Assembly: GCA_025927935.1 (NCBI GenBank)
Contig: JAICKM010000052.1
Span: forward strand, 1-17,370
Reading direction: 5' to 3'
DNA from: Chloroflexia bacterium
GTDB lineage: Bacteria > Chloroflexota > Chloroflexia > QHBQ01 > JADMIH01
DNA length: 17,370 bases
The notes beneath the pieces were generated by a model. That model ran no database searches and was not told the DNA's origin. It worked only from the letters and a program-made list of their open reading frames with translations. Made by a program: the position numbers and the translations under genes. Below, piece after piece: positions 6,993-14,219 of the stretch (positions are counted from its first letter, which is position 1; each line of letters opens with the position of its first letter).

Positions 6993-7017
6993 AAGCGTAT
7001 ACGCAATCAGCCGGGGC

Positions 7018-9243
7018 TTACGGCGCGGACGACGCGGGGCCGGTGCCGGTTACATAGGTGTCATGCGACGGCAGATAGGTGCCCTGGGCGTGCCAATCGT
7101 CGATCTTCGCGCCGGTCTTGTCAAACACCTGGCGGTGAATGTCCGAGGTAAAGCCGTCCTGCGCGTGCTCGACCATGACCTTCCGCCCCGCCGGCAGCTT
7201 ATCGGAGGTCTGCTGTCGCGGTGTGTGGTCGGTGCGCACAACATTGGTGATCACCGGCTGATCGACCTTGACCTTCCAGCCGGGATTGGTGCCCCATAGT
7301 TCCACGCGCACGTTCTGATGGTCGCCAATCGCCCGGATCAGCAGCCAGTTGCCCGTGGTGTTCTTGAAGCGGAAGTCCGAGTCCGGGGGCGAGATCGTCG
7401 CGTCCAGACCCTGCATGCCGAGCGGCTTGAGCCCGTAGCTCGCAATCCAGTAACTATGGTGGTGGCGCTCGACAATCGGCAGGCCGGCCCAGAAGACCGG
7501 GTGGAAGAGCGTGGTCGCCACCTGGCAGATGCCACCCGCTTCCGAGGGAATGGTCGTCGCGTTCCCGGCCTGGACCAGGATAGCCCAGCCCATCTTGAAC
7601 CCGGCGTCCAAAGTCAGTTCGCCGAGCGCGTCGTTCGTGCTAAAGGTGCCGCCAGGCGGGATCAGCCAGCCGTCCAGCTTTTGCGCGCCCAGGGTCACGT
7701 TCCAGTTGCGCTCCGGCGAGGAACCGCCGTAGTAGGTGCTGTCGGCCTGGAGGAGATCGGGCGTCAGGATCTGGTTGGCCTGATCCGTCGCGGCGAATTG
7801 CGGCTTGACCGTGATCAGGGTTAGATCGGCTGTCTTCTTACTGTTCAGGATTGCGTCCTTGATCGCCGCCGCGGTCTTGTCCTGATCGACCCGGATACCA
7901 TCGGCCGGCTGGTGCACCAGGGTGATCTGGTTGTTCACCAGGCGATACGTGGCGTTTTGCGCCGGCACATCGACATCGTCGGCAACCTGGGCGGCGAGGC
8001 GGGCCAGATCCCGATCATTCACCGTGATCTGGTACGGCGCGGCGGCTCCCGCCGGACTCGGATCAACATACAGGATCAACGCGAGCCGGCGGCCCGTAAT
8101 CTGGTACGTCTTCCCGCCGCCCGACAGCGTGAGACCATCACGCATGGCGGCGTCCAATTGATCTTTCAGCGGCTGCAGCATGGCGGCACTGACCGCAGCG
8201 GGCACGGAATCCAGCGTCAATTCGGCGGAACGGGTATCACCATCCGCGGCGGCGGCTTGCGCCAGCGGCAGCGAAGCGGCGACGTTCAACTGCTGCCCGG
8301 CCACATCGGGGGTCAGGCTCGCCGAGGTCGCATAATTGGGCAACGCGAGGACAGCATCCTTGGGATCGCGCTTGAGGTCAGCAGCCAGCCCCTGCACAAA
8401 AGAGGTCAGCTTTGCCTCGTCCAGCTTATCGGCGACCACCGGGGCGCCTGCCGCATCAGTGCTAATCTGGAGCCAGGTGCGCAGGGTCGACGGCGGCACG
8501 GTCCAGCTAAGTACCTTGCCGTCCGGTCCCGGGCCGGTCAACGTCAGCGGCTTATCCGCTAAGCGGTGGACCATGCCCAGCGCGGGCGCGACGGCGCTGT
8601 CGGACACCTGGGGCAGCACCTCCGCCACCTTGACCGTGATTTCGCTAAACGGATAGGTCTGGGTCGCGGCCTCCAGCGCCTGCCAGGTCGCGTCCACATC
8701 CAGCCGGCGCCCATTCTGCGCCGCGCCCACCCGCACGCCGTCGGCGTCCACGCTAAGCTCAGCATTGCGCGGCGGCACGGCCACGTCTTTGGCCACGGTC
8801 TGGAGGGCCTGCTCGGCGGTGGAGCGGTCGCGCTTCACCACCAGCGGGATGGCAGGGGGCGCGGCATTGCGGCCCGCCTGTTGCGCCGCGTGGGCGGTTG
8901 CCGCCGCGTCAAAGCTCAGCCCCAGTTCGCGGGCGGTGAAGGTCCAGACCTGGGCATTGTAGCGCAAGACCACCTGGCTATCGGCCAACCCGGCAAAATG
9001 CTGCTCGATGGCGGCCTCGGCCTCCCCCGTCTTCATGCCGGCCACCGGTAGCCCGGCCACCGCCACCCCCTGGGGCACCCGCGACAGCGCATCCTGCCAT
9101 TGCAGGAACCCGGCGCCCGCGCCCAACAGCAAGAGTACGCCCGCGATCAGCAGGACGATCCGCCCGCGCCCAGCGGTCCACCCGCCGGCGCGCCGATTAG
9201 CCGGGGAGTCCGGCTGCGTGGTAAGTAGGGTCTTGGTTGCCAT
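7018..9243 (-). CDS. membrane-anchored VanW-domain protein with peptidoglycan-binding-like repeats and G5-like C-terminus
   Basis: 741 residues; GAGGA lies about 11 nt before the ATG. After a short charged N-terminus, one membrane helix spans residues about 28-46 (GRIVLLIAGVLLLLGAGAGFL). The long middle part (about 55-480) contains repeated modules of the PG_binding_4 type found before VanW domains; VWTFTARELGLSFD is one example. The VanW core is near 505-640, with LIPPGGTFSTND and the hallmark SEAGGICQVATTLFH (GGICQ at 570), then ERHHHSYWI. The last about 80 residues (GRKVMVEHAQDG through YLPSHDTYV) look G5-like. Proteins of this layout are extracytoplasmic and wall-associated; VanW's biochemical activity is not settled. 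It has its own promoter (9354-9382) and terminator, so it is probably a single-gene unit. Confidence 0.85.
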   Translation of the reverse strand: MATKTLLTTQPDSPANRRAGGWTAGRGRIVLLIAGVLLLLGAGAGFLQWQDALSRVPQGVAVAGLPVAGMKTGEAEAAIEQHFAGLADSQVVLRYNAQVWTFTARELGLSFDAAATAHAAQQAGRNAAPPAIPLVVKRDRSTAEQALQTVAKDVAVPPRNAELSVDADGVRVGAAQNGRRLDVDATWQALEAATQTYPFSEITVKVAEVLPQVSDSAVAPALGMVHRLADKPLTLTGPGPDGKVLSWTVPPSTLRTWLQISTDAAGAPVVADKLDEAKLTSFVQGLAADLKRDPKDAVLALPNYATSASLTPDVAGQQLNVAASLPLAQAAAADGDTRSAELTLDSVPAAVSAAMLQPLKDQLDAAMRDGLTLSGGGKTYQITGRRLALILYVDPSPAGAAAPYQITVNDRDLARLAAQVADDVDVPAQNATYRLVNNQITLVHQPADGIRVDQDKTAAAIKDAILNSKKTADLTLITVKPQFAATDQANQILTPDLLQADSTYYGGSSPERNWNVTLGAQKLDGWLIPPGGTFSTNDALGELTLDAGFKMGWAILVQAGNATTIPSEAGGICQVATTLFHPVFWAGLPIVERHHHSYWIASYGLKPLGMQGLDATISPPDSDFRFKNTTGNWLLIRAIGDHQNVRVELWGTNPGWKVKVDQPVITNVVRTDHTPRQQTSDKLPAGRKVMVEHAQDGFTSDIHRQVFDKTGAKIDDWHAQGTYLPSHDTYVTGTGPASSAP

Positions 9244-9353
9244 GCGCTGAAGATTCCTCTATCTGCTGCCACCCACCAGCCGCCCGCGCCGGCGCTGAGC
9301 GCCGGCCATCACACACGGACTTGAGGGAGTAAATCAATGAGAATTGCCGTCTT

Positions 9354-9382
9354 ACTATAACCGATAGCCGCGCGTTCGTCAA
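9354..9382 (-). promoter_or_regulatory. promoter of the VanW-family gene
   Basis: Minus strand: TTGACG (9377-9382), a 17-nt spacer, and TATAGT (9354-9359). The leader of about 100 nt contains an 8-bp hairpin (GCCGGCGC with GCGCCGGC, 9288-9306). Confidence 0.72.
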
Positions 9383-9502
9383 ACATGAGGCCGCTATTTC
9401 GCCCTGCATTCCACGCCTATCTCGCCGAGCGAACATCGGCTATCCTTAGTTACTAAACGGGAGGCACGCGGAAATGGTTGCGTGATCCGGGTCCAATCGT
9501 GA

Positions 9503-9570
9503 CGTTTGCCGCGCCAAATGGGCGCGGCAAACGCAAACGGCGCTCCGTTGAGTACGGAGCGCCGTTTGCG
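9503..9570 (-). terminator. pair of adjacent perfect hairpins after the rhodanese gene
   Basis: The first, 18 nt past the stop codon, has a 17-bp perfect stem (9532-9548 with 9554-9570, 5-nt loop). The second has a 13-bp perfect stem (9503-9515 with 9521-9533, 5-nt loop). The two overlap by two bases and share related sequence (GGCAAACG, CAAACGGCG), so they could not both be complete at once. No T-run follows. They probably terminate or protect the rhodanese transcript. Confidence 0.6.
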
Positions 9571-9588
9571 ACTGCAACTTGAACCGTC

Positions 9589-10404
9589 TTATGGATTCGG
9601 GGTAACGACCACATTACCATTGGACGGCAAGTTGATGATCAGCGGGGTGTTGGTCGCCGCACCGGGCGGCGTGGTCGGCCCGGGTGTGGCGATGACCACT
9701 GGATAACCCGCGTCCTGCCACGCGTGCCAGCCGCCCAACAACACCTGCAACTTGTCGTAGCTAAAGCCGTATTGATCGTGAAGCTTTTGCGCCACACGGG
9801 CGCTTTCATTTTCAGCCGGTCATTGGCAGTAGGCGATAATCAGCTTGTCCTTGGGCAATTCGGCAACCCGCGCATCCACGTCGGATTCGGGGAAGCTGAT
9901 CGCGCCCGTGATATGCCCGGCGTCAAAGGCGTCTTTGGCGCGCACATCGAGGATCAACGGGCGCTTGGCCGGGTCATCATACAGGGCCTTAAACTCATCC
10001 AGCGCCATACGCGGCGGTTGGTCGGTCGCCGGTGCGGCGGTCGCGTCGCTGGCGGCAGCGGCCGGCGTGCTGGTCGGCAGCGGGGCCGCCGCGCCGGAAT
10101 TCGCGCCGGGGTTGGCGCCGCCTGGCGCGGTCGTCCCGGTGCTTGCGTTATTACTGAGCAGGAACACCGCCATCAGTCCCGCGATCAACAACACCACCAC
10201 CGCGCTCACCGCGAGGGGGAAGGTATCCCGCTGCGTGGCGGGACGCGGCGCGGGGCGGCGACTTGCCACGGTAGCCGGCGGCGCGGGGCGCGGGGCCGGG
10301 CGCGCGGCGGGGCGCGGGGCGGGTCGCGGGGCGCGGGGCGGCGGGGGAATATAATCTTCCTCCTCGTCGCCTTCCTCCCGTTCTCCGGGCCAATCTCGAC
10401 TCAT
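9589..10404 (-). CDS. membrane-anchored rhodanese with in-frame UGA (probable selenoprotein)
   Basis: Read through the UGA at 9820-9822, the gene encodes 271 residues with Sec at position 195. GGGAG precedes the ATG. Residues 1-60 are acidic and then Arg/Pro/Ala-rich (probably cytoplasmic), a membrane helix spans about 62-84, and a Pro/Ala/Thr linker follows. The rhodanese domain is at about 130-240: MALDEFKALYDD, LILDVRAKDAFDAGHITGAI, then IIAYCQ-UGA-PAENESARVAQ and VLLGGWHAWQDAGYPV. Homologues of this type carry YCxCP(x)E..SA, so UGA replaces the second Cys. Counting back from the conserved Ser-Ala, this position aligns with the persulfide-forming Cys of canonical rhodaneses. A SECIS-like hairpin follows. 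The short tail (to the TAA at 9589) is Pro/Thr/Asn-rich. Inferred role: an extracytoplasmic sulfur- or selenium-transfer or thiol redox protein. Without read-through it would lose the end of its fold. Confidence 0.85.
9789..9803 (-). promoter_or_regulatory. SECIS-like stem-loop downstream of the rhodanese UGA
   Basis: In the mRNA sense GCGCC pairs with GGCGC, closing the 5-nt loop CGUGU. The loop begins 21 nt after UGA and has G at its second position. The stem is short, but distance and loop match bacterial SECIS rules, as does the element in the thioredoxin gene. Confidence 0.55.
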
Positions 10405-10452
10405 AATCTCCCATCTCCCTGAGTGGCGGCAAGGGACACGCCACAGATGATA

Positions 10453-10487
10453 CCCGGCTTATGTAAGTGGAACATGCAGCAGCCGGG
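10453..10487 (-). promoter_or_regulatory. hairpin in the rhodanese mRNA leader
   Basis: Arms CCCGGCT and AGCCGGG (7 bp) enclose an inner ATGT/ACAT pairing. It lies within the leader of about 93 nt between the promoter and the ATG, so it could affect expression. No known riboswitch class was recognised. Confidence 0.4.
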
Positions 10488-10502
10488 GGTAGCAGTACCC
10501 TC

Positions 10503-10531
10503 ATTATAAGAACTGGCGCCCGCCCTGTCAA
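10503..10531 (-). promoter_or_regulatory. perfect consensus sigma-70 promoter of the rhodanese gene
   Basis: Minus strand: TTGACA (10526-10531), a spacer of exactly 17 nt, and TATAAT (10503-10508). All 12 bases match consensus. The predicted transcription start is near 10497, about 93 nt before the ATG. Confidence 0.85.
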
Positions 10532-10719
10532 CTTACTGCGCCTGCCAATCAGTTCGAAATGCGCCATAAGGGCGCAACGCTGAGCGACAGGCGTGCAATG
10601 CGTCGCGTTCTACGCCTCCTTGCAGTAGCCGGCCCCGGCGGATGACCAGCCACCGGACTTCCCGATGACTGGAGGAGCTAAAGACCCTGCTTTCTGCCGC
10701 GTTTCGGGGCTTGCCGCTA

Positions 10720-10748
10720 TTGACACACGCGCAGTAAAGGTATAGTAT
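10720..10748 (+). promoter_or_regulatory. promoter of the HAD hydrolase gene
   Basis: Perfect TTGACA (10720-10725), a 17-nt spacer, then TAGTAT (10743-10748); TATAGT frames overlap it. The -10 box ends only 10 nt before the ATG at 10759, so the transcript would have almost no leader. Confidence 0.7.
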
Positions 10749-10758
10749 AGTCAGCATT

Positions 10759-11400
10759 ATGCACCAGATGTCTCCAACGGCGGCGGCAATCAAAGCGGTG
10801 ATCTTTGACTGGGGTGGCGTGCTCGAAGCGCTACCCGATGCCACCGCTTTCGCCGAATGGGAGACCCGGCTAGGGCTGGCGCCCGCTAGCTTGCAAACCA
10901 TTCTCTGGGGGCCGGTTTGGGAGCAGGTCGAACAGGGAACCGCCACCGTCGCCGACTATGAGGCGCAAGTCTGCCGGGACTGTGGTTTCACGAGCCGCGC
11001 CCAGCTTGAAGCGTTCTATACCGCCTTCTATCCCCATCATCTGTACAAAGAGATGCTGGCCGCGGTGCGTGCATTACGCGCCCAGTACGGGGTTGCCTTG
11101 CTCACCAATGGCTTTCAGGGGCAAGACCAGCACATCGAGCGCCTGACCGGCATCCATCCCACGCAACTCGTCGATCATTATGTCAACTCTGCGGAGGTCG
11201 GGCTGCGCAAGCCGATGCGCGCCATCTTTCAACTCACCTTAGAGCGGCTAGGAGTTGCGCCGGACGAGGCGGTATTCATCGACGACAATCCCGCAAATAT
11301 CGCGGCAGCGCGCGCCGCGGGCTTGCACGTAATTCCCTTTGAAACGCCCGCGCAGGCCCTGACAGCCCTTGCAGTGCTGCTGAGCCATCCCATCGAATAA
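10759..11400 (+). CDS. HAD-superfamily hydrolase (HAD-IA, YihX-like)
   Basis: 213 residues. Motif I is VIFDWGGVL, in which the usual second Asp of DxD is Gly, as in the DxGGV subgroup that includes YihX and soluble epoxide hydrolase N-domains. Motif II is ALLTNG, motif III Lys is in GLRKPM, and motif IV is VFIDDNPANI. The insert between motifs I and II is helical (cap type C1). A phosphatase acting on small phosphorylated metabolites is likely, but the substrate is not evident. There is no Shine-Dalgarno before the first ATG, and the promoter position implies a leaderless mRNA. A second ATG at codon 4 is possible. Confidence 0.88.
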   Translation: MHQMSPTAAAIKAVIFDWGGVLEALPDATAFAEWETRLGLAPASLQTILWGPVWEQVEQGTATVADYEAQVCRDCGFTSRAQLEAFYTAFYPHHLYKEMLAAVRALRAQYGVALLTNGFQGQDQHIERLTGIHPTQLVDHYVNSAEVGLRKPMRAIFQLTLERLGVAPDEAVFIDDNPANIAAARAAGLHVIPFETPAQALTALAVLLSHPIE

Positions 11401-11430
11401 CAACGCCGGGCGACCGGCCACGCATCGAGG

Positions 11431-11473
11431 CTAACACTTCCTTAACATGGCGGTAAATTGGCGCGAGTAGACT
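11431..11473 (+). promoter_or_regulatory. Pho-box-like triple direct repeat and -10 box upstream of the phosphatase gene
   Basis: CTAACA (11431), TTAACA (11442) and GTAAAT (11453) are spaced exactly 11 bp apart, one helical turn each. A possible -10 box TAGACT (11468-11473) follows 9 nt after the last unit, and no normal -35 box is present. This layout matches activator-dependent PhoB/PhoP promoters, whose boxes are 11-bp direct repeats (TTAACA-like in Bacillus). The assignment is inferred from motif, period and the gene downstream. Confidence 0.55.
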
Positions 11474-11521
11474 CGCAGTGCCGGCGAAGTCATACTCGCC
11501 AGTGCAACGCGGCCACGTTGC
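11463..11521 (+). promoter_or_regulatory. three small hairpins before the phosphatase start
   Basis: GCGAG/CTCGC (11463-11476), GGCGA/TCGCC (11483-11500) and GCAACG/CGTTGC (11504-11521) follow one another upstream of the AAGGAGG ribosome binding site. The first overlaps the proposed -10 box. Each is short and could be fortuitous. Confidence 0.35.
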
Positions 11522-11543
11522 AATAGCACAAGGAGGGTGTTCC

Positions 11544-13028
11544 ATGCGCAAGGCTCGAAAGGTCCTATCGCTGCTCGGTCTGGTGGCGGTCGTTGCCACC
11601 GCCGGCTATTCGCCGGGGGTCGCCGCCGCCGGTCCCACGGACAAGATCAACCATGTCATTGTGATCTTCCAGGAGAACTGGAGCTTCGACGGCCTCTACG
11701 GCAGCTTCCCCGGCGCCAACGGCCTCGCCAACGCGGGCGCCGCCGCCACGCAAGTCGACAAGAACGGCGTGCCCTACACCGTGTTGCCCCAGCCGATCGA
11801 CACGACGAAGAAACCGCCCGCGCCCGACCCGCGGTTCCCCGCCGATCTGCCCAACGGCCCGTTTGATGTCTCCAAGTATGTCCCGCCCGACCAGAAGACC
11901 GGTGACCTGGTCCACCGCTGGTTCCAGGAGCAGTACCAGATCGACGGCGGCAAGATGGACAAGTTTGTCGCCTGGTCCGATGCCGCCGGCCTCTCCATCA
12001 GCCACTATGACGCCAGCAATATGCCGGAAGGCAAGCTGGCCCAGCAGTATGTGATGGCCGATAACGACTTCCACGCGGCCTTCGGCGGTTCCTTCCTGAA
12101 TCACCAGTGGCTGATCTGCGCCTGCACGCCCGTCTGGCCCAACGCGCCCGCTTCGCAGGTCGCCCAGGTGGACGCGAACGGGGTGATGGTCAAAGACGGC
12201 AACGTCCTGCCCGACGGCTCGGTCGTCAATACCTCCTTCACCATCAACAGCCCGCACCCGGCCAACATCACTAACACAATGAACCTGGTGCCCGAGCAAA
12301 CCGCCCCGACCATTGGCGACCGGTTGAGTGACAAGGGTATCTCCTGGGCCTGGTACTCCGGCGGCTGGAATGACGCCATCGCCGGGCACCCCGATCCCCT
12401 GTTCCAGTATCACCACCAGCCGCTCGCCTACTTCGCCAACTACGCCGACGGCACGCCGGGCCGCGCCGCCCATCTCAAGGACGAGACTGATTTCATGCGC
12501 GCGCTGACCACCAACGACCTGCCCGCCGTCTCGTTCGTCAAGCCGCTCGGGCCGGACAACGAGCATCCCGGCTATGCCAGCCTCCAGCAGGGCCAGCAGC
12601 ACGTCGCCGATCTGGTCAGCGCCGTGCAGAACAGCCCCTACTGGGCCGACACCGCCATCATCATCACCTATGATGAGCATGGTGGCCGCTGGGACCATGT
12701 GGCCCCGCCGGTTGTGGACAAATGGGGTCCGGGCAGCCGCGTCCCGATGATCATCATCTCGCCGTATGCCAAGAAGGGCTTCGTGGACCACACGCAGTAT
12801 GACACCACTTCGATCCTGAAGTTCATCGAGGTGCGCTGGGACCTGGCGCCGTTGACCAGCCGCGACGCGAATGTCAACAACCTGACCAACGCCTTCGAGT
12901 TCCCCAGCGGCACGCCCGGTATGCCGACCACCGGCAACAGCGTCGATCTCTGGGCGCCGCTGGGCGCCGCGATGCTGCTGGCGCTGGCCGGGCTGGCGTT
13001 GCGCCGTCGCTCCACGGCCCGCGAGTAA
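11544..13028 (+). CDS. secreted acid phosphatase / phospholipase C-like phosphoesterase with C-terminal anchor
   Basis: 494 residues; AAGGAGG lies 8 nt before the ATG at 11544. A Sec signal peptide covers about residues 1-29 (MRKARKVLSLLGLV, cleavage near AAA-G). The phosphoesterase family motif follows at once: VIVIFQENWSFDGLYG, with Glu44, Asn45 and Ser47; relatives usually have ENRSFD, so Trp replaces Arg. The C-terminal metal-site motif is IIITYDEHGGRWDHVAPP, followed by GSRVPMIIISPYAKKG. This is the family of AcpA-type acid phosphatases and bacterial phospholipases C. The last about 35 residues carry MPTTG, a hydrophobic stretch (WAPLGAAMLLALAGLAL) and RRRSTARE, the layout of a sortase sorting signal. 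Expected action: release of phosphate from organic phosphoesters at the cell surface. A Pho-box-like element upstream fits. Exact substrate is not readable. Confidence 0.9.
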   Translation: MRKARKVLSLLGLVAVVATAGYSPGVAAAGPTDKINHVIVIFQENWSFDGLYGSFPGANGLANAGAAATQVDKNGVPYTVLPQPIDTTKKPPAPDPRFPADLPNGPFDVSKYVPPDQKTGDLVHRWFQEQYQIDGGKMDKFVAWSDAAGLSISHYDASNMPEGKLAQQYVMADNDFHAAFGGSFLNHQWLICACTPVWPNAPASQVAQVDANGVMVKDGNVLPDGSVVNTSFTINSPHPANITNTMNLVPEQTAPTIGDRLSDKGISWAWYSGGWNDAIAGHPDPLFQYHHQPLAYFANYADGTPGRAAHLKDETDFMRALTTNDLPAVSFVKPLGPDNEHPGYASLQQGQQHVADLVSAVQNSPYWADTAIIITYDEHGGRWDHVAPPVVDKWGPGSRVPMIIISPYAKKGFVDHTQYDTTSILKFIEVRWDLAPLTSRDANVNNLTNAFEFPSGTPGMPTTGNSVDLWAPLGAAMLLALAGLALRRRSTARE

Positions 13029-13053
13029 CGCGCATCCGCGCGCCGTAAAACGC

Positions 13054-13092
13054 GAGGGGTGGGTCCCAGGACCCACCCCTCTGTCTATCCCT
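13054..13092 (+). terminator. terminator after the phosphatase gene
   Basis: A perfect 12-bp stem (GAGGGGTGGGTC with GACCCACCCCTC) closes a 4-nt loop and is followed by TGTCTATCCCTT, 25 nt past the stop codon. Confidence 0.72.
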
Positions 13093-13197
13093 TGCCTGCG
13101 TGGCCACGCGATTAACGGGGCCGCCCGCGTGGCGCGGTCCCAGGCGTAGCCGGGCGATTCAACGCGCCGCCCGCCCAACCGGTCGCCGCAATGGACA

Positions 13198-13884
13198 CTA
13201 ACGTTCGAGATAGCGCGGATAATCGATCTTGTGGACCCCCGGAATGGCCCGCAAGCGATCCACGAGTCCGATCAAGGTCCGCTCCGGGGCGCGAGGCAGG
13301 AATAATTGGATGCGGTCACGGTGCGGCGTATCCTCGTGCTCCGTCACCAGCTGTAACACCTGGAGTCCACTCTCCTCTACCGCCGTCATCACGGCGACCA
13401 GCGAGGTCTCCCGCCGGTCGACAATCAGAGAGATGCGCGGGGCCCGGCGCTTGGGAAAGAGCCGCCGTTCAAGCGGTTTGATGCCGGCCAGAATCACCAG
13501 AATGAGCACGGTCGCGCTAATCGCGGCAAAATAGAGGCCGCCGCCCACGGCCAGGCCCACGGCGGCCACCGTCCAGACACTGGCCGCCGTCGTCAACCCG
13601 CGGACCGCCTCGCGTCGCAGGATGATCGTGCCCGCGCCCAGGAAGCCCACGCCCGACACCACCTGGGCGGCAATCCGGGAGGGGTCCAGCCCGATGCCCG
13701 GTGTGCCCAGGACATCGGCGAAGCCAAAGGCCGACACCAGCATGAACAGGGTGGAGCCTAAACAGACCAGCATATGCGTGCGCAGCCCGGCGGCCCAGTC
13801 GAGGCGCTCGCGCTCCATCCCGACCAGGCTACCCAGGATAGCGGCTAAAATCAGGCGTAGCAGGATTTCTTCGAGCCTCGGCAT
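13198..13884 (-). CDS. MgtC/SapB family membrane protein
   Basis: 228 residues from the ATG at 13882-13884, chosen because AAAGGA lies 8 nt upstream and the conserved family N-terminus starts there. An extended frame to 13995 adds 37 unconserved residues. Family signatures: LILAAILGSLVGMERER, GLRTHMLVCLGSTLFML, QVVSGVGFLGAGTIILR and GLTTAASVWTVAAVGLAVGGG. Four or five membrane helices occupy about residues 5-145, and a soluble C-terminal domain (about 150-228; ISLIVDRRETSLVAVM) resembles an ACT fold. MgtC relatives influence growth at low magnesium and modulate other membrane enzymes; they are not proven transporters. No leader or clear promoter was seen. It lies downstream of the rplA terminator on the same strand. 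Confidence 0.9.
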   Translation of the reverse strand: MPRLEEILLRLILAAILGSLVGMERERLDWAAGLRTHMLVCLGSTLFMLVSAFGFADVLGTPGIGLDPSRIAAQVVSGVGFLGAGTIILRREAVRGLTTAASVWTVAAVGLAVGGGLYFAAISATVLILVILAGIKPLERRLFPKRRAPRISLIVDRRETSLVAVMTAVEESGLQVLQLVTEHEDTPHRDRIQLFLPRAPERTLIGLVDRLRAIPGVHKIDYPRYLER

Positions 13885-14164
13885 CCCCTTGTTCCTTTCG
13901 TATCGGCGGCCCGGATATGGCTGCGCGCCGGTCGGGGCCTGTAGGCGGGCGACGGGGCCGGCGATACGCCACCGCATAGACCAGACCGCCCCCACGCATA
14001 GAACGCAGCCCCGGCGGGCGTGCTGCCCACCCGTGTACCAATATTTGCCAGTCGGCGCTGCCCTTTGGCCTCACTTGGGTCCAGTCCGCCTGCGCGGGCT
14101 TCGTACTCGTAGCCCGCCCGTTGACGGGCCGGGCGTCGTACCCCGCCGAGCGCCGGATCGTGGG

Positions 14165-14195
14165 CAAAAAAGAACCCCGGCAAAACTGCCGGGGT
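14165..14195 (-). terminator. rho-independent terminator of the ribosomal-protein cluster
   Basis: On the minus strand an 8-bp stem, ACCCCGGC with GCCGGGGT, closes a 6-nt loop and is followed by TCTTTTTTG. It begins 24 nt after the rplA stop codon. Confidence 0.9.
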
Positions 14196-14219
14196 CTTTG
14201 CAGGCCACGCTGCTCTGGT

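Larger units (their letters stand above)
9244..9588. other. intergenic region between rhodanese and VanW genes
   Basis: 345 bases. It contains the VanW promoter and leader (9244-9382) and, next to the rhodanese stop codon, two adjacent perfect hairpins (9503-9570). No gene is seen. Confidence 0.5.
10405..10758. other. divergent intergenic region between rhodanese and HAD genes
   Basis: 354 bases. It holds the rhodanese leader and promoter on the left and the HAD promoter on the right. The middle (10532-10719) has a small TGCGCC/GGCGCA hairpin near 10559 and otherwise nothing recognised. I searched it for a tRNA-Sec-like fold and did not find one. Confidence 0.5.

Noticed and set aside
9820..9822. 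Rhodanese annotated as two genes or as a pseudogene
   Set aside because: The frame is unbroken apart from UGA, conserved residues continue on both sides, and the gene has a perfect promoter.
10532..10719. Search for tRNA-Sec (selC) near the selenoprotein candidates
   Set aside because: A GTTCGAAA-like piece near 10550 is not flanked by pairing arms, and no long variable arm or UCA anticodon loop was seen.
11565..13178. Long minus-strand open frame of 537 codons
   Set aside because: It is antisense to the phosphatase gene, which has a signal peptide, family motifs and a strong ribosome binding site. The open frame results from GC-rich codon bias.
14105..14135. Imperfect palindrome GCCCGCCCGT/ACGGGCCGGGC upstream of mgtC-like gene
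   Set aside because: It has a bulge, no T-run and no clear neighbour to serve; it is best left as GC-rich background.
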